NCBI GenBank assembly: GCA_001412365.1
Contig: LKUE01000091.1
Location: forward strand, 1 to 11,541
Direction: 5' to 3'
Origin: Desulfuromonas sp. SDB
GTDB lineage: Bacteria; SDB-A
Length of the DNA stretch: 11,541 bases
The position numbers and the translations under genes were made by a program. Shown in pieces: positions 1 to 7,712 of the stretch. Below the pieces are notes generated by a model that did not search any database, had not been told where the DNA came from, and saw only the letters and a program-made list of their open reading frames with translations. The first letter of the stretch is position 1. Each line of letters opens with the position of its first letter.

Positions 1-1872
1 AAATCTTCACACCTGGATTATTTTTTAGAGGATTTGAATATATATAATCGAAGAGATTTAATAAATGGTTTTAATAGGTTGAAAAGACTGCTTCAATACG
101 ATCAGGGATGTTATGTTTATCATGATTCTTGGGGAGTGGGCAAAATTTATGAATTCAATCCCCATCTCAATGAAGTAGATGTAAATTTTATAAATAAGAA
201 ACATCATCTTATCTCTATGGATAAGGTTGAGAAAATATTGCAACCTCTTTCCCCTGAACATTGGTTTGTTCAAATAAGGGAAAACCTTGATGAACTGAGA
301 GAAAAAATTTATTCTCAGGGGGGGCAGGTAGTAAAAATGTACCTGAGCAGCTTTCCTAATCCCCAGTACGGTACAGATGTTAAGATTAATATTAGTAAAG
401 ATTTAAACATTGATGAATCCTGGTGGTCCAAAGCTAGAAATGAATTAAAAAAAGATCCCTATGTGGATGTATCTTCAGGGGGGAAGGGAGGTAAATTTTC
501 CCTGCGCTTAACTCCCCGCACCAATGAGGATAAGATATTATCAGATCTTAAAGCCAGCAAGGACTTGGAAAAACATTTTGAGATTATCTATGATTTAATA
601 AACCATCAGAAAAGTCTTTTAAATAAGCCGGATGTTGCCACCACTGTCTCTAAAATATTGAAAAAAAACATTGAACTGGTGAAAAATTATAAATTGACCA
701 AATCCAATGCAGTTACCCGGTTATGGTTAAAAATTAGATACGGCTATTTGTTAAGCGACTGGATGGAAATAACCGGTGAAAACAATTTTAGTCAGGATCA
801 GGTCAATTTATCGGTAAATAATCTGCTCATTGAAAAAAATCACCAATTAATAGTGGAATTAGTTGAAAATATTAAACGGCATGAGTTGAGGATCAGGCTG
901 GTAAAAGATCTGAAGGAGATGAACTGGTTTGATCAAGATATACACAACTTACTTTTGTTGTCAAATACATCAGGATTCCGTGATTACCTTTCGGGCAAAG
1001 ATATTAACCTGGATGTCAGTTATATTGTCAGCATCCAACCTTTTGATTCTCCGGAAGCGATGTTGTGGGCAATAGATAAGCTTGTGAACAAAAAAGTTGA
1101 TATCCAGGATGATCTCTCCGAAGTGGCTATGGTGGAATGGCTGTTTAAACTAATCCTCCAATCTTCTAGAACTAATAGTGACCAGAGTAAAAGAGTAATC
1201 TCTAAAGCACGAGATATATTGAAAAAAGATGATTTTAAGTTAATTGAAAATGCGGTAATGAATGCGGCTTTAGCCCAGGCAAAGCTGATTTTAACCTGGA
1301 TTGCCGAGTATGAAGCATTTAGCTCTGTTCAAAAAAGTGAATTGAGAACCCGGCTTATCCGTCTTAAACCGGAATTAGTGGTTTCCGATAAACAGACCAA
1401 ATCTATTTCCGATAGAATATTTGTCAGTTCACAGTCATTTATTCAAAAGCAAAAGAAGAGAGATAATTTAATGAATTTCCAGTTACCTAAAATTGTTAAA
1501 GAAATTCAAAGAGCAGCAGCAATGGGAGATTTATCTGAAAATTTTGAATATGCATCCGCCCGAAGCAAGCACAGGGAGATAACTAATAAAATATCTCAGT
1601 TAGATCAAGAACTTTCAACCGCCAGAGTTATAGAAAAGGAAAATTTGAATACAGGTCAAGTGGGAATTGGAACAACTGTAAAAATTAAGAATCATAATCA
1701 GGAGCTGTCACTTTCCATTTTAGGACCTTGGGATTCCAATCCTGATAATCATATTATTTCTTATATGTCTCCACTGGGACAAAACATGCTGGGAAAACAG
1801 GTAGGGGATAAGATAATTTATCATGACCGGGAATATGAAATAGTTAAAATTGAAGTATGTACTGAGCTCTAG
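1..1872 (+). CDS. Long GreA-domain transcription elongation factor (5' end outside window)
   Basis: The last ~130 residues match the GreA/GreB transcript-cleavage factor fold. A coiled-coil (about 1441-1660) carries GDLSENFEY at its tip (1525-1551), holding the Asp and Glu that in GreA reach into the RNA polymerase secondary channel. An FKBP-like C-terminal domain follows (GTTVKI, then SPLGQNMLGKQVGD and YEIVKIE). Ahead of it lie about 480 mostly helical residues with the segment YVYHDSWGVGKI (112-147), which resembles the N-terminal extension of the long GreA proteins of Spirochaetes and Chlamydiae. The frame is open from base 1 (KSSHLDYFLEDLN...), so the TTG at 34 is not a convincing start and the gene very probably begins upstream; 623 codons are visible. 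It ends in TAG, 30 nt from the converging stop of the Spy-like gene. I infer that it relieves stalled or backtracked RNA polymerase; the role of the extension is unknown. Confidence 0.88.
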   Translation, partial: KSSHLDYFLEDLNIYNRRDLINGFNRLKRLLQYDQGCYVYHDSWGVGKIYEFNPHLNEVDVNFINKKHHLISMDKVEKILQPLSPEHWFVQIRENLDELREKIYSQGGQVVKMYLSSFPNPQYGTDVKINISKDLNIDESWWSKARNELKKDPYVDVSSGGKGGKFSLRLTPRTNEDKILSDLKASKDLEKHFEIIYDLINHQKSLLNKPDVATTVSKILKKNIELVKNYKLTKSNAVTRLWLKIRYGYLLSDWMEITGENNFSQDQVNLSVNNLLIEKNHQLIVELVENIKRHELRIRLVKDLKEMNWFDQDIHNLLLLSNTSGFRDYLSGKDINLDVSYIVSIQPFDSPEAMLWAIDKLVNKKVDIQDDLSEVAMVEWLFKLILQSSRTNSDQSKRVISKARDILKKDDFKLIENAVMNAALAQAKLILTWIAEYEAFSSVQKSELRTRLIRLKPELVVSDKQTKSISDRIFVSSQSFIQKQKKRDNLMNFQLPKIVKEIQRAAAMGDLSENFEYASARSKHREITNKISQLDQELSTARVIEKENLNTGQVGIGTTVKIKNHNQELSLSILGPWDSNPDNHIISYMSPLGQNMLGKQVGDKIIYHDREYEIVKIEVCTEL

Positions 1873-1902
1873 TTATTAAATTGCAGCTATAATCTGGCGG
1901 GA

Positions 1903-2409
1903 TTAGCGGTGATCAGGTGGGGAGGGGGGGGTGAGTTGCTGGAGATGCTCTCTAACCTGTCTGGCAAATTCAATTTGAAATATAAAAAATTTGGCTTGCT
2001 GAACAGGACTGAAAATTTCAAATATTTCATCTCTTTCTTCCTGTCTTAATCGAAATAACTGATTGTCAATGTTAATAATACTGTCCACTGCGCTTAGCAA
2101 CTGGTCATCAGGATATTCATTTTCAATTCGTTCTCTTAAATCTTCCACTAAAATTCTTCTGGTTTCCTGGAGAAAGGAAGTCCGGGATGTAAACTCCCGG
2201 TGAACGGTGATAATGATTCCCATCTGTTCCTGATCTAATTCCAAGTATTCAGCCATTTTCCACAGCTTTATTGCTTCCAGATTGCGGAAGGGTTCCCGGT
2301 CAGGAGGACCTTGATATTGGGAATAAAGGGGAAATGAATTTACCAGAAATATCCACAATAGGGCAAGGGCAGTTTTTCCCCGCCGGTTAAATTTAAAATT
2401 TGAAAACAT
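1903..2409 (-). CDS. Periplasmic Spy/CpxP-like (LTXXQ-type) protein, probable sensor partner of the ECF module
   Basis: 168 residues. A charged start (FKFNRRGK) and hydrophobic core (about 13-28) form a signal peptide, with likely cleavage near LYS-Q (30/31). The mature part is almost all amphipathic helix and carries two degenerate LTxxQ-like motifs, LELDQEQM (56-63) and FSPVQQAKF (133-141), in the spacing seen in Spy/CpxP/CnrX-type periplasmic proteins. There are no cysteines and few histidines, so no obvious metal site. Its ATG overlaps the anti-sigma stop by one base (TAATG), and its Shine-Dalgarno GGGAGGA is formed by the anti-sigma codons for Met-Gly-Gly, so translation is probably coupled. 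The C-terminus is proline-rich (TPPSPPDHR) and encoded over a C8 run (1924-1931). By analogy with CnrX/CpxP it would sense envelope conditions and modulate the anti-sigma factor; that is inference. It could instead be a periplasmic chaperone controlled by the sigma factor. Confidence 0.75.
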   Translation of the reverse strand: MFSNFKFNRRGKTALALLWIFLVNSFPLYSQYQGPPDREPFRNLEAIKLWKMAEYLELDQEQMGIIITVHREFTSRTSFLQETRRILVEDLRERIENEYPDDQLLSAVDSIINIDNQLFRLRQEERDEIFEIFSPVQQAKFFIFQIEFARQVREHLQQLTPPSPPDHR

Positions 2410-2999
2410 TATATTCCTCCCATGGTTATCATATCTGGATAATTAGTCGTTAATAAATCGTTAAATGCCTCTAACTCGTCATCGTTAAGGGAACTTACCA
2501 GAAAATATATATCTTCTTGACTGAAATATAAACTTTCAGCTGAATATAATTCATCTTCATAGGCAATCTGCTGTTGATATTGGTCATTGATATCAGATAA
2601 CTGATTTTCAGAAATCTGATAGAGAACTTCATTCACTTGATTAACCTCGGTTTCTTGATTGCCCGGTATAAGTCTTGGAATTATGATGGTTGCTGCAAAA
2701 ATAATGATTATAAAGCTGGCTGCAATTGCGGTGTATTTAAAATAATTTGTCCAGGAATGTTTTTGCCTTTGATGTAATTGTGGAGATTTAACTATATGGA
2801 TAAAGTGTTCGGGTATGGCAGGGACTTCCAAGGGTTGGGTGGCTTTGTCAATTATTTCAATGGTCTTCTTGGTTTGAGTGTATAACTTGTGGCAATCAGT
2901 GCATTTATCTATATGCTGGAAAAACAGCTCCTTTTCGGGAGGAGTTAGTGCAGTTAATTCCCAGTTATTAATTATTGTTTTTGCTTGAGAGCAAGTCAT
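2409..2999 (-). CDS. Membrane-anchored zinc-finger (ZAS) anti-sigma factor
   Basis: 196 residues. The cytoplasmic N-terminus has the zinc-associated anti-sigma pattern: Cys3, His29, Cys33 and Cys36 (HIDKCTDC, HxxxCxxC), the fold that clamps ECF sigma factors. One transmembrane helix follows at about 87-108 (YTAIAASFIIIIFAATIII). A periplasmic tail of about 85 residues is rich in Glu, Asp and Gln and ends in a helix-like LNDDELEAFNDLL. The gene starts 4 nt inside the end of the sigma gene (ATGA overlap), the usual arrangement for a cognate sigma/anti-sigma pair, and its own Shine-Dalgarno is weak, which fits translational coupling. It would hold the sigma factor inactive at the inner membrane until a periplasmic signal releases it; the tail is the likely contact surface for the downstream Spy-like protein (inference). 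Confidence 0.88.
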   Translation of the reverse strand: MTCSQAKTIINNWELTALTPPEKELFFQHIDKCTDCHKLYTQTKKTIEIIDKATQPLEVPAIPEHFIHIVKSPQLHQRQKHSWTNYFKYTAIAASFIIIIFAATIIIPRLIPGNQETEVNQVNEVLYQISENQLSDINDQYQQQIAYEDELYSAESLYFSQEDIYFLVSSLNDDELEAFNDLLTTNYPDMITMGGI

Positions 3000-3502
3000 G
3001 ATGCTTCCATCTCTTTTATCAATGGTTTCAGTTTATCTCTTAAATCTTGTAAAGCTATGTGGAGATGAGCTTTAACTGTGCCTTCAGAAATTTCTAAAAT
3101 TTCAGCAGTTTCCCTGGTGGAGTAATGTTCTAATATTCTGAGTATAAAAACACTTCTCCTCTGTGCTGGCAGTTCATTTAAGGCATTGTTGATTTTCTGT
3201 TCAGCCAGAATGTCATTGAATTGTTCATGGGCAGAGAAGGGATTATATTGGTCAATTTCATCATAAGAATGAACAGCTGGTTTCCTGTTGAAATCAATGC
3301 ACAGATTCACCGCAATCCGGTAGAGGTAGGTGGATAACTTTGAATCACCTCTAAATTTATGTTTGGATTTCAGAAATTTTAAAAAGGTTTCCTGAGTCAT
3401 ATCATCCGCCAATTGAGGTCCCACAAAACGATAACATAATCTCCAGATTTTAGGCCAAATTTGTTCAATTTGATTATTAAATTCTTTGTCATCATAACTC
3501 AT
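2996..3502 (-). CDS. ECF-family RNA polymerase sigma factor
   Basis: 168 residues from the ATG at 3502, the usual ECF length. Region 2 covers about 8-75: LADDMTQETFLKF (31-43) is the core-binding 2.2 segment, and FRGDSKLSTYLYRIAVN (50-66) is the -10-recognising 2.3/2.4 segment. Region 4 covers about 104-160, with LPAQRRSVFILR and a helix-turn-helix (TRETAEILEISEGTVKAHL, 129-147) for the -35 element. Regions 3 and 1 are absent, as in all ECF factors. A TTG codon one position upstream (3505) is also open, but the Shine-Dalgarno AGGAAG (3508-3513) lies 5 nt from the ATG and only 2 nt from the TTG, so I choose the ATG. Its stop overlaps the anti-sigma start. The regulon is not visible beyond the candidate autoregulatory promoter just upstream; an envelope-stress role is inferred from the neighbours. 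Confidence 0.92.
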   Translation of the reverse strand: MSYDDKEFNNQIEQIWPKIWRLCYRFVGPQLADDMTQETFLKFLKSKHKFRGDSKLSTYLYRIAVNLCIDFNRKPAVHSYDEIDQYNPFSAHEQFNDILAEQKINNALNELPAQRRSVFILRILEHYSTRETAEILEISEGTVKAHLHIALQDLRDKLKPLIKEMEAS

Positions 3503-3548
3503 CAATACTTCCTAATAATATAGACGAGTTAACCAGTCAAAAGGTTTA
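3503..3548 (-). promoter_or_regulatory. Candidate ECF-type promoter and ribosome binding site for the sigma operon
   Basis: Read on the minus strand, the short gap after the lolA-like stop contains AACC (3546-3543), a 16-base spacer, then CGTCTATA (3526-3519). This resembles ECF promoters of the type AAC-N16/17-CGTC. The start of transcription would fall near 3515, giving a leader of about 13 nt that still includes the Shine-Dalgarno AGGAAG (3513-3508). The -35 element overlaps the lolA-like stop codon. A sigma70 reading (TTGACT-17-TATTAG) also exists, but its -10 would overlap the ribosome binding site, leaving no usable leader. The match is short and rests on spacing and position only. Confidence 0.4.
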
Positions 3549-4115
3549 ATTAATATTGTAATAAAATAATGTGTCGGGGAGCGGATTGAAACTTTCACTT
3601 TCCGGAATAAATCTTAACAGGCGTTCGCCAAATTCATCAGAGTAAATTCTGAGATAGTTTATTGATATTGTGGGTAAAGTTACAGATACATCAATTTTAT
3701 TGAAAAACCTATTGGAGGAAACCGGTTTATAACTGAGTACAGCATTATTGCTGTTTCTGGTCACATTTAATTCCTGGTATTCCTGGGAGGAGCCAAAGAT
3801 GAATTTGTCCGGCCTGGGAATATCTGCTTGAGGATCATTTAAATCAATCTGGTAAGTAGTGCTGTCTTCATATAGGTATAGCCATAAAATCTGACCATCA
3901 CAAATTAATAATTGCTTTTCAGGATAATCAACATTCATCCTGAAATAATTTGGTCTGGCAAGATAAATTGTTCCTTTAAACAGATAGGAAGTTTCAGTCA
4001 TGGTGTCCAGAACGGTTTCTTCGTATTGAGCAGAAAAATAATCAATCTGTTCCAGATAACTGAATAAACTGTCAGATAAAGGGGACATGGATATAAGAAA
4101 ATACAATAGAATCAT
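3546..4115 (-). CDS. lolA: LolA-like outer-membrane lipoprotein carrier
   Basis: 189 residues. A hydrophobic start (MILLYFLISMSPLSDS) works as a short signal peptide, although it lacks the usual positive charge. The mature part has the LolA order: an amphipathic helix (FSYLEQIDYFSAQYEETV), a strand with KGTIYLARPNYFRMNVDYPEKQLLICDGQILWLY typical of the family core, and further beta strands with alternating hydrophobic residues. LolA ferries lipoproteins through the periplasm from LolCDE to the outer membrane. The gene starts 2 nt after ftsK, with the Shine-Dalgarno GAGGAG inside the last ftsK codons and 5 nt from the ATG. The ftsK-lolA adjacency is known from E. coli and supports the call. 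Sequence divergence is high, so assignment rests on the core segment plus context; no LolB is present here. Confidence 0.82.
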   Translation of the reverse strand: MILLYFLISMSPLSDSLFSYLEQIDYFSAQYEETVLDTMTETSYLFKGTIYLARPNYFRMNVDYPEKQLLICDGQILWLYLYEDSTTYQIDLNDPQADIPRPDKFIFGSSQEYQELNVTRNSNNAVLSYKPVSSNRFFNKIDVSVTLPTISINYLRIYSDEFGERLLRFIPESESFNPLPDTLFYYNIN

Positions 4116-4117
4116 TT

Positions 4118-6589
4118 TTACTCCTCGGTTACAAGAACTTCTCGAGATTTTGATCCTTGGTGGGGACCGATTATCCCTTGTGCTTCAAGTTGGTCAATTA
4201 TTCTACCCGCTCTGGCATAACCCACGCTGAAATGTCTTTGAATAGCTGACACTGAAGCTACCTGCGATCTTATTACATAATCTTTAGCTGATTCGAATAG
4301 AGGATCCAGATCGTCAGAATTTAAATTCAAAGATAGTTTTTGATCCGGAGAAAATTCGGGGAGAGGGGCTTGTTCCTGTTCGGAAAGGGGCGGATAGTAT
4401 TGAAAACTGGTTAATATTTCATATAACTGGTCAGAAGACAGCTTAAACTGTTCTGCTTGGTCACTGCAGAAATTTTCAATAATTTCGGTGGAACCGGGGG
4501 TTTGTTCTGGATCTATAATCGAATCCAGTACTGGACCATTTGATGATATTATATTCGCCAGCTGTTTTGAAGATTTAATCCGGTTTTTTAGAATATTTTG
4601 AAGGTGGAGGTGGGACCAATACCTTACTATACTGGTGGCTTCCTCGGTACTTAGGTAGGAACCGTGAAGACGGATGGGATCACTGGTGCCCGGCGCCAGG
4701 TAAAGCATATCTCCCCTCCCTAAAAGTTTTTCAGCTCCCTGCCGGTCTAAAATTGTCCTGGAATCGGTATTGCTGGTGGTCCTGAAGGCAATCCGGGCAG
4801 GAAAATTTGCCTTGATCACCCCGGTTATAACATTAACTGAGGGTCTTTGAGTAGCGAGGATTAAGTGGATACCAACTGCTCTGGACATTTGAGCTAAACG
4901 GGTTAAAGCATCTTCTACTTCTCTTCCCGTGGATAGCATGAGGTCTGCCAATTCATCAACAATGGTTACCAGATAGGGTATTTGTCTGTCCGGACTGACT
5001 TTGCGGTTATAAGCTTGGATATTTCTAACTCCTAATTTCCCAAATTCCTTGTAGCGTAGTTCCATCCAGTGGGTGAGGGCTTTTAAAATTATTGGAGCAT
5101 GTTCACAATTCACTATTACCGGTCTAATTAAATGAGGAATTCCATTGTAGATGGACAGTTCAATTCTCTTGGGGTCAATTAGTATAAACCGGACATTTTT
5201 TGGTGAGATTCTGGTAATTATTGAGCTGATTATTGAATTTATGCAAACGCTTTTCCCGCTTCCCGTCGCTCCTGCTATGAGCAGGTGAGGCATGGTGGAA
5301 AGATCGCCAATTTTAGTATGACAGGAGGTGTCCACCCCAAAACCCAGGGTAAGGGGGGAGGGACTGTTTTTGAAATTGGGGTCTTCTAAAATCGCCCTGA
5401 GATAAACAGTATTGCGTTTAAGGTTGGGGATCTCAACTCCTACCACTGATTTTCCGGGTATGGGTGCTACAATTCTTACTTTTTCAGCATGCATGGCCAT
5501 GGCAATATCGTCGGCAAAGGAGCTGATTTTAGAAACTTTTACTCCGGGATCAGGAGAATATTCCAAAGTGGTAATAACCGGACCGGTTTCAACATTTACC
5601 ACTGAACCGTTGATTTTAAAATCCTTTAATTTTTTAACCAGGATTTTAGCAAGTTTTGAAGTTGAAGTTAGAGGTTGGGCAAGATCATCTTGAGGAGGAT
5701 GAAGAAGTGAGATTAAATCCTGTTGAATTTTATCTTCCAGAAAATCTCCGTATTCAACTGGAGTTTCAATAAAATCAACTTGTTCGGAGATTGATTGCTC
5801 CGGGGAAAGAGGAGGGGGAGGAGGGGGTATCTGTTCATCGGCTGGGGGGGGAGGAGAAGATGAGGTGGAAGGAACAGAAGATTTTTTATTAATTTTCCGG
5901 GGGGATAAAATCCTTTGTTGGACAATTTGGCTGATGTAGCTGTAAATATTCCGAATATATTTGACCAGATCAATTCGGGTTATTACTAATAATATAGTTA
6001 TCAGAAAGATTATTACCGCAATAAATAATCCAATGGTCCCTAAAAACTGAATCCCGTAAAAAGCCATTCTTTCACCAACCCATCCCGATGCATAGTAATC
6101 TATTCTGCCCTGATGGGGAGGATGCCCGGGGATCCGATAGATTCCCAATAATATGGAAAAAACCACTAGCAAGGAAATTAAAACAGTGGTTAAAGTGTAG
6201 GAAGATTCGTAATCATTACTTTTGTCAGAAGATGTAAATATTGATTTGGCGAAGGTCCATATCCAAATTGCGATAATTCCCAGAATAAAGTAAGATTGCC
6301 ATCCAAAAATGTAAAAGGTCCATAAAGCCAGATATTCTCCAAGATAACCCATCAGATGATGACCTTGAGGAGATAGGTGATAGGCAATCAGAGAAGCACA
6401 GAAAAAAATGAATCCGGCAATAGCTAAAAATAGAATTATCTCTTTCCAGATTTTCTGGGGAAGGTTAAAGGTTTTCACTATGATGAATTTAAATAATTGA
6501 AAACCTATAAAAAAGCCCAGAAGTCCGGATATGGATATCAGAAGTATTTTTAAAATACTTCTGGAAATATAAAGGAAGTTTTCAAACAT
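4118..6589 (-). CDS. ftsK: DNA translocase FtsK
   Basis: 823 residues. The N-terminal membrane part has hydrophobic segments at about 12-37, 51-72, 84-114, 132-152 and 176-206. A short linker (about 230-300) has proline runs at 246-249 and 255-260. The motor follows: alpha/beta domains with Walker A GATGSGKS (440-447), a Walker B TIVDELADLM with Asp545/Glu546, and the conserved GAEKLLGRGDMLYL. A winged-helix gamma domain (about 767-823) contains AIQRHFSVGYARAGRIIDQLE, the part that reads KOPS polarity signals. FtsK pumps chromosome ends toward dif at the division septum and activates XerCD. The linker is much shorter than the ~600 residues of E. coli FtsK, so SpoIIIE/SftA-like naming is possible. 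The proline runs may need EF-P for translation. The start is one base after the aminotransferase stop (TAATATG) and has no visible Shine-Dalgarno, so translation probably depends on coupling. Confidence 0.96.
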   Translation of the reverse strand: MFENFLYISRSILKILLISISGLLGFFIGFQLFKFIIVKTFNLPQKIWKEIILFLAIAGFIFFCASLIAYHLSPQGHHLMGYLGEYLALWTFYIFGWQSYFILGIIAIWIWTFAKSIFTSSDKSNDYESSYTLTTVLISLLVVFSILLGIYRIPGHPPHQGRIDYYASGWVGERMAFYGIQFLGTIGLFIAVIIFLITILLVITRIDLVKYIRNIYSYISQIVQQRILSPRKINKKSSVPSTSSSPPPPADEQIPPPPPPLSPEQSISEQVDFIETPVEYGDFLEDKIQQDLISLLHPPQDDLAQPLTSTSKLAKILVKKLKDFKINGSVVNVETGPVITTLEYSPDPGVKVSKISSFADDIAMAMHAEKVRIVAPIPGKSVVGVEIPNLKRNTVYLRAILEDPNFKNSPSPLTLGFGVDTSCHTKIGDLSTMPHLLIAGATGSGKSVCINSIISSIITRISPKNVRFILIDPKRIELSIYNGIPHLIRPVIVNCEHAPIILKALTHWMELRYKEFGKLGVRNIQAYNRKVSPDRQIPYLVTIVDELADLMLSTGREVEDALTRLAQMSRAVGIHLILATQRPSVNVITGVIKANFPARIAFRTTSNTDSRTILDRQGAEKLLGRGDMLYLAPGTSDPIRLHGSYLSTEEATSIVRYWSHLHLQNILKNRIKSSKQLANIISSNGPVLDSIIDPEQTPGSTEIIENFCSDQAEQFKLSSDQLYEILTSFQYYPPLSEQEQAPLPEFSPDQKLSLNLNSDDLDPLFESAKDYVIRSQVASVSAIQRHFSVGYARAGRIIDQLEAQGIIGPHQGSKSREVLVTEE
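6539..6563. repeat. Perfect 12-bp-arm palindrome inside the first codons of ftsK
   Basis: CAGAAGTATTTT (6539-6550), a single central T, then AAAATACTTCTG (6552-6563). Every arm base pairs. It overlaps ftsK codons 9-17, about 26 nt after the ATG. It could be a dimeric regulator's operator or an mRNA hairpin near the start codon, or a coincidence of AT-rich coding for a hydrophobic helix. Confidence 0.6.
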
Positions 6590-6590
6590 A

Positions 6591-7691
6591 TTAACTAGAT
6601 TTTAGTTTATCCAGGGCAGCAAAAAATTTCTGGTTGTCACTATGATTACCGGTAGTTACTCTAATCAGGGTTGATTGTCCGTAAGCATGGAGGGGTCTTA
6701 ATATTATACCATGGTCCAATAACTTTTGAGCCAGCTTAACTCCCTCCATTTTGCATTGAAAAGTTATAAAATTAGTAAATGAAGGAATGGTTTTATAATT
6801 TCGGTTAGCAAGGTTTTCCTCAATATATTTCCGTTCCTGGTCATTTAAGGATCTGCTTTGGTTTAGATGATCTACATCCTTCAATGCAGCTCTTGCTCCA
6901 ATTTGGGCAAGTGAATTTACATTGAACGGAATACGAACTTTTCCCAAGTTGGTTATCACTTCCGGACGGGAAAAACCATAACCAATTCTTAATCCGGCTA
7001 GACCGTATATTTTGGAAAAAGTCTGTAATATTAATACATTATTTCTTAATTTTAGTATCTCCTGAGGACTGATAAATTGATGGGGATCCAGATATTCATA
7101 GTAAGCTTGATCAATTATCACCAGAACTTCCCCCGGTATTTCAGTAAGCAACTGCTTGATTTTATGTGGAGGCAAAAATGTGCCTAAAGGATTAGTGGGA
7201 TTATCTATATAAACTATTTTCGTTTTATCATCTACTCCCGATATCAACCCATCAACATTTTGATAGTAATCCTGATCGGTGGGAATAAACTTTACTTCAG
7301 CTCCCATTATATCGGAGGCGATTTTTGGAATTACAAATCCCGGCCAACCCATCACCAAGTTGTCCCCTTTTTCCAAATGGCTGATTACTGAAATCATTAT
7401 TAACTCTGCACTGCCGTTGGAAACAATTATGTTGTGAATATCGAGTTGATACTTAGATGCCAGATCCTGTTTTAAATAATAAACCAGATCATCCGGATAA
7501 TAATTCAATGAGTTCAGATTTTGTTCAATTGCTTTAAGGGCTAAGGGAGAAGGACCGAGGGGATTTTCATTGGATGCTAATTTAACAATTTCAGAAACCT
7601 CCAGGTTCAATTCACGGGCAACTTCTTCAATTGGTTTTCCAGGTATATACGGTTTTACATTTTCCAAAGCCGATCTGGCATGGTATGACAT
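6591..7691 (-). CDS. hisC: HisC-like histidinol-phosphate aminotransferase (PLP, fold type I)
   Basis: 366 residues, the normal HisC length. Family marks in order: KLASNENPLGPSP near the start (substrate/PLP region), YYPDD (YPDG in most), SNGSAELI, DNPTNPLGT (usually NPxNPTGT), IIDQAYYEY and TFSKIYGLAGLRIGYG with the PLP-binding Lys227, then IRVTTG near the end. HisC transfers the amino group from glutamate to imidazole acetol phosphate in histidine synthesis. No other his genes are nearby, and DQAY replaces the usual DEAY, so a role on phenylalanine, tyrosine or another acid is possible; this subfamily is known for relaxed specificity. The start is secure: a near-perfect Shine-Dalgarno AAAGGAGGT lies 3 nt before the ATG, below a good promoter. 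It heads the six-gene minus-strand run. Confidence 0.88.
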   Translation of the reverse strand: MSYHARSALENVKPYIPGKPIEEVARELNLEVSEIVKLASNENPLGPSPLALKAIEQNLNSLNYYPDDLVYYLKQDLASKYQLDIHNIIVSNGSAELIMISVISHLEKGDNLVMGWPGFVIPKIASDIMGAEVKFIPTDQDYYQNVDGLISGVDDKTKIVYIDNPTNPLGTFLPPHKIKQLLTEIPGEVLVIIDQAYYEYLDPHQFISPQEILKLRNNVLILQTFSKIYGLAGLRIGYGFSRPEVITNLGKVRIPFNVNSLAQIGARAALKDVDHLNQSRSLNDQERKYIEENLANRNYKTIPSFTNFITFQCKMEGVKLAQKLLDHGIILRPLHAYGQSTLIRVTTGNHSDNQKFFAALDKLKSS

Positions 7692-7694
7692 TTT

Positions 7695-7703
7695 ACCTCC
7701 TTT
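7695..7703 (-). promoter_or_regulatory. Near-perfect Shine-Dalgarno of the HisC-like gene
   Basis: AAAGGAGGT on the minus strand, 3 nt before the ATG at 7691. It pairs almost fully with the 16S rRNA 3' end. It fixes the hisC start and shows that this organism uses Shine-Dalgarno initiation. Confidence 0.85.
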
Positions 7704-7712
7704 GTTTAGAAA

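Noticed and set aside
1873-1902. Possible bidirectional terminator between the convergent GreA-type and Spy-like genes
   Set aside because: Only a 5-bp TAATC/GATTA stem with no T-run; too weak to call.
3503-3505. TTG start for the ECF sigma factor
   Set aside because: The Shine-Dalgarno would be only 2 nt away; the next codon is ATG with a 5-nt spacing.
5801-5880. G-quadruplex in the purine-rich stretch of ftsK
   Set aside because: G-runs are present, but the codons for the proline linker explain them; no independent support.
5713-5973. Open frame of 86 codons inside ftsK
   Set aside because: Low-complexity translation of the proline-rich linker in a shifted frame, with no start signal; kept only as the possible slippage product noted in the findings.
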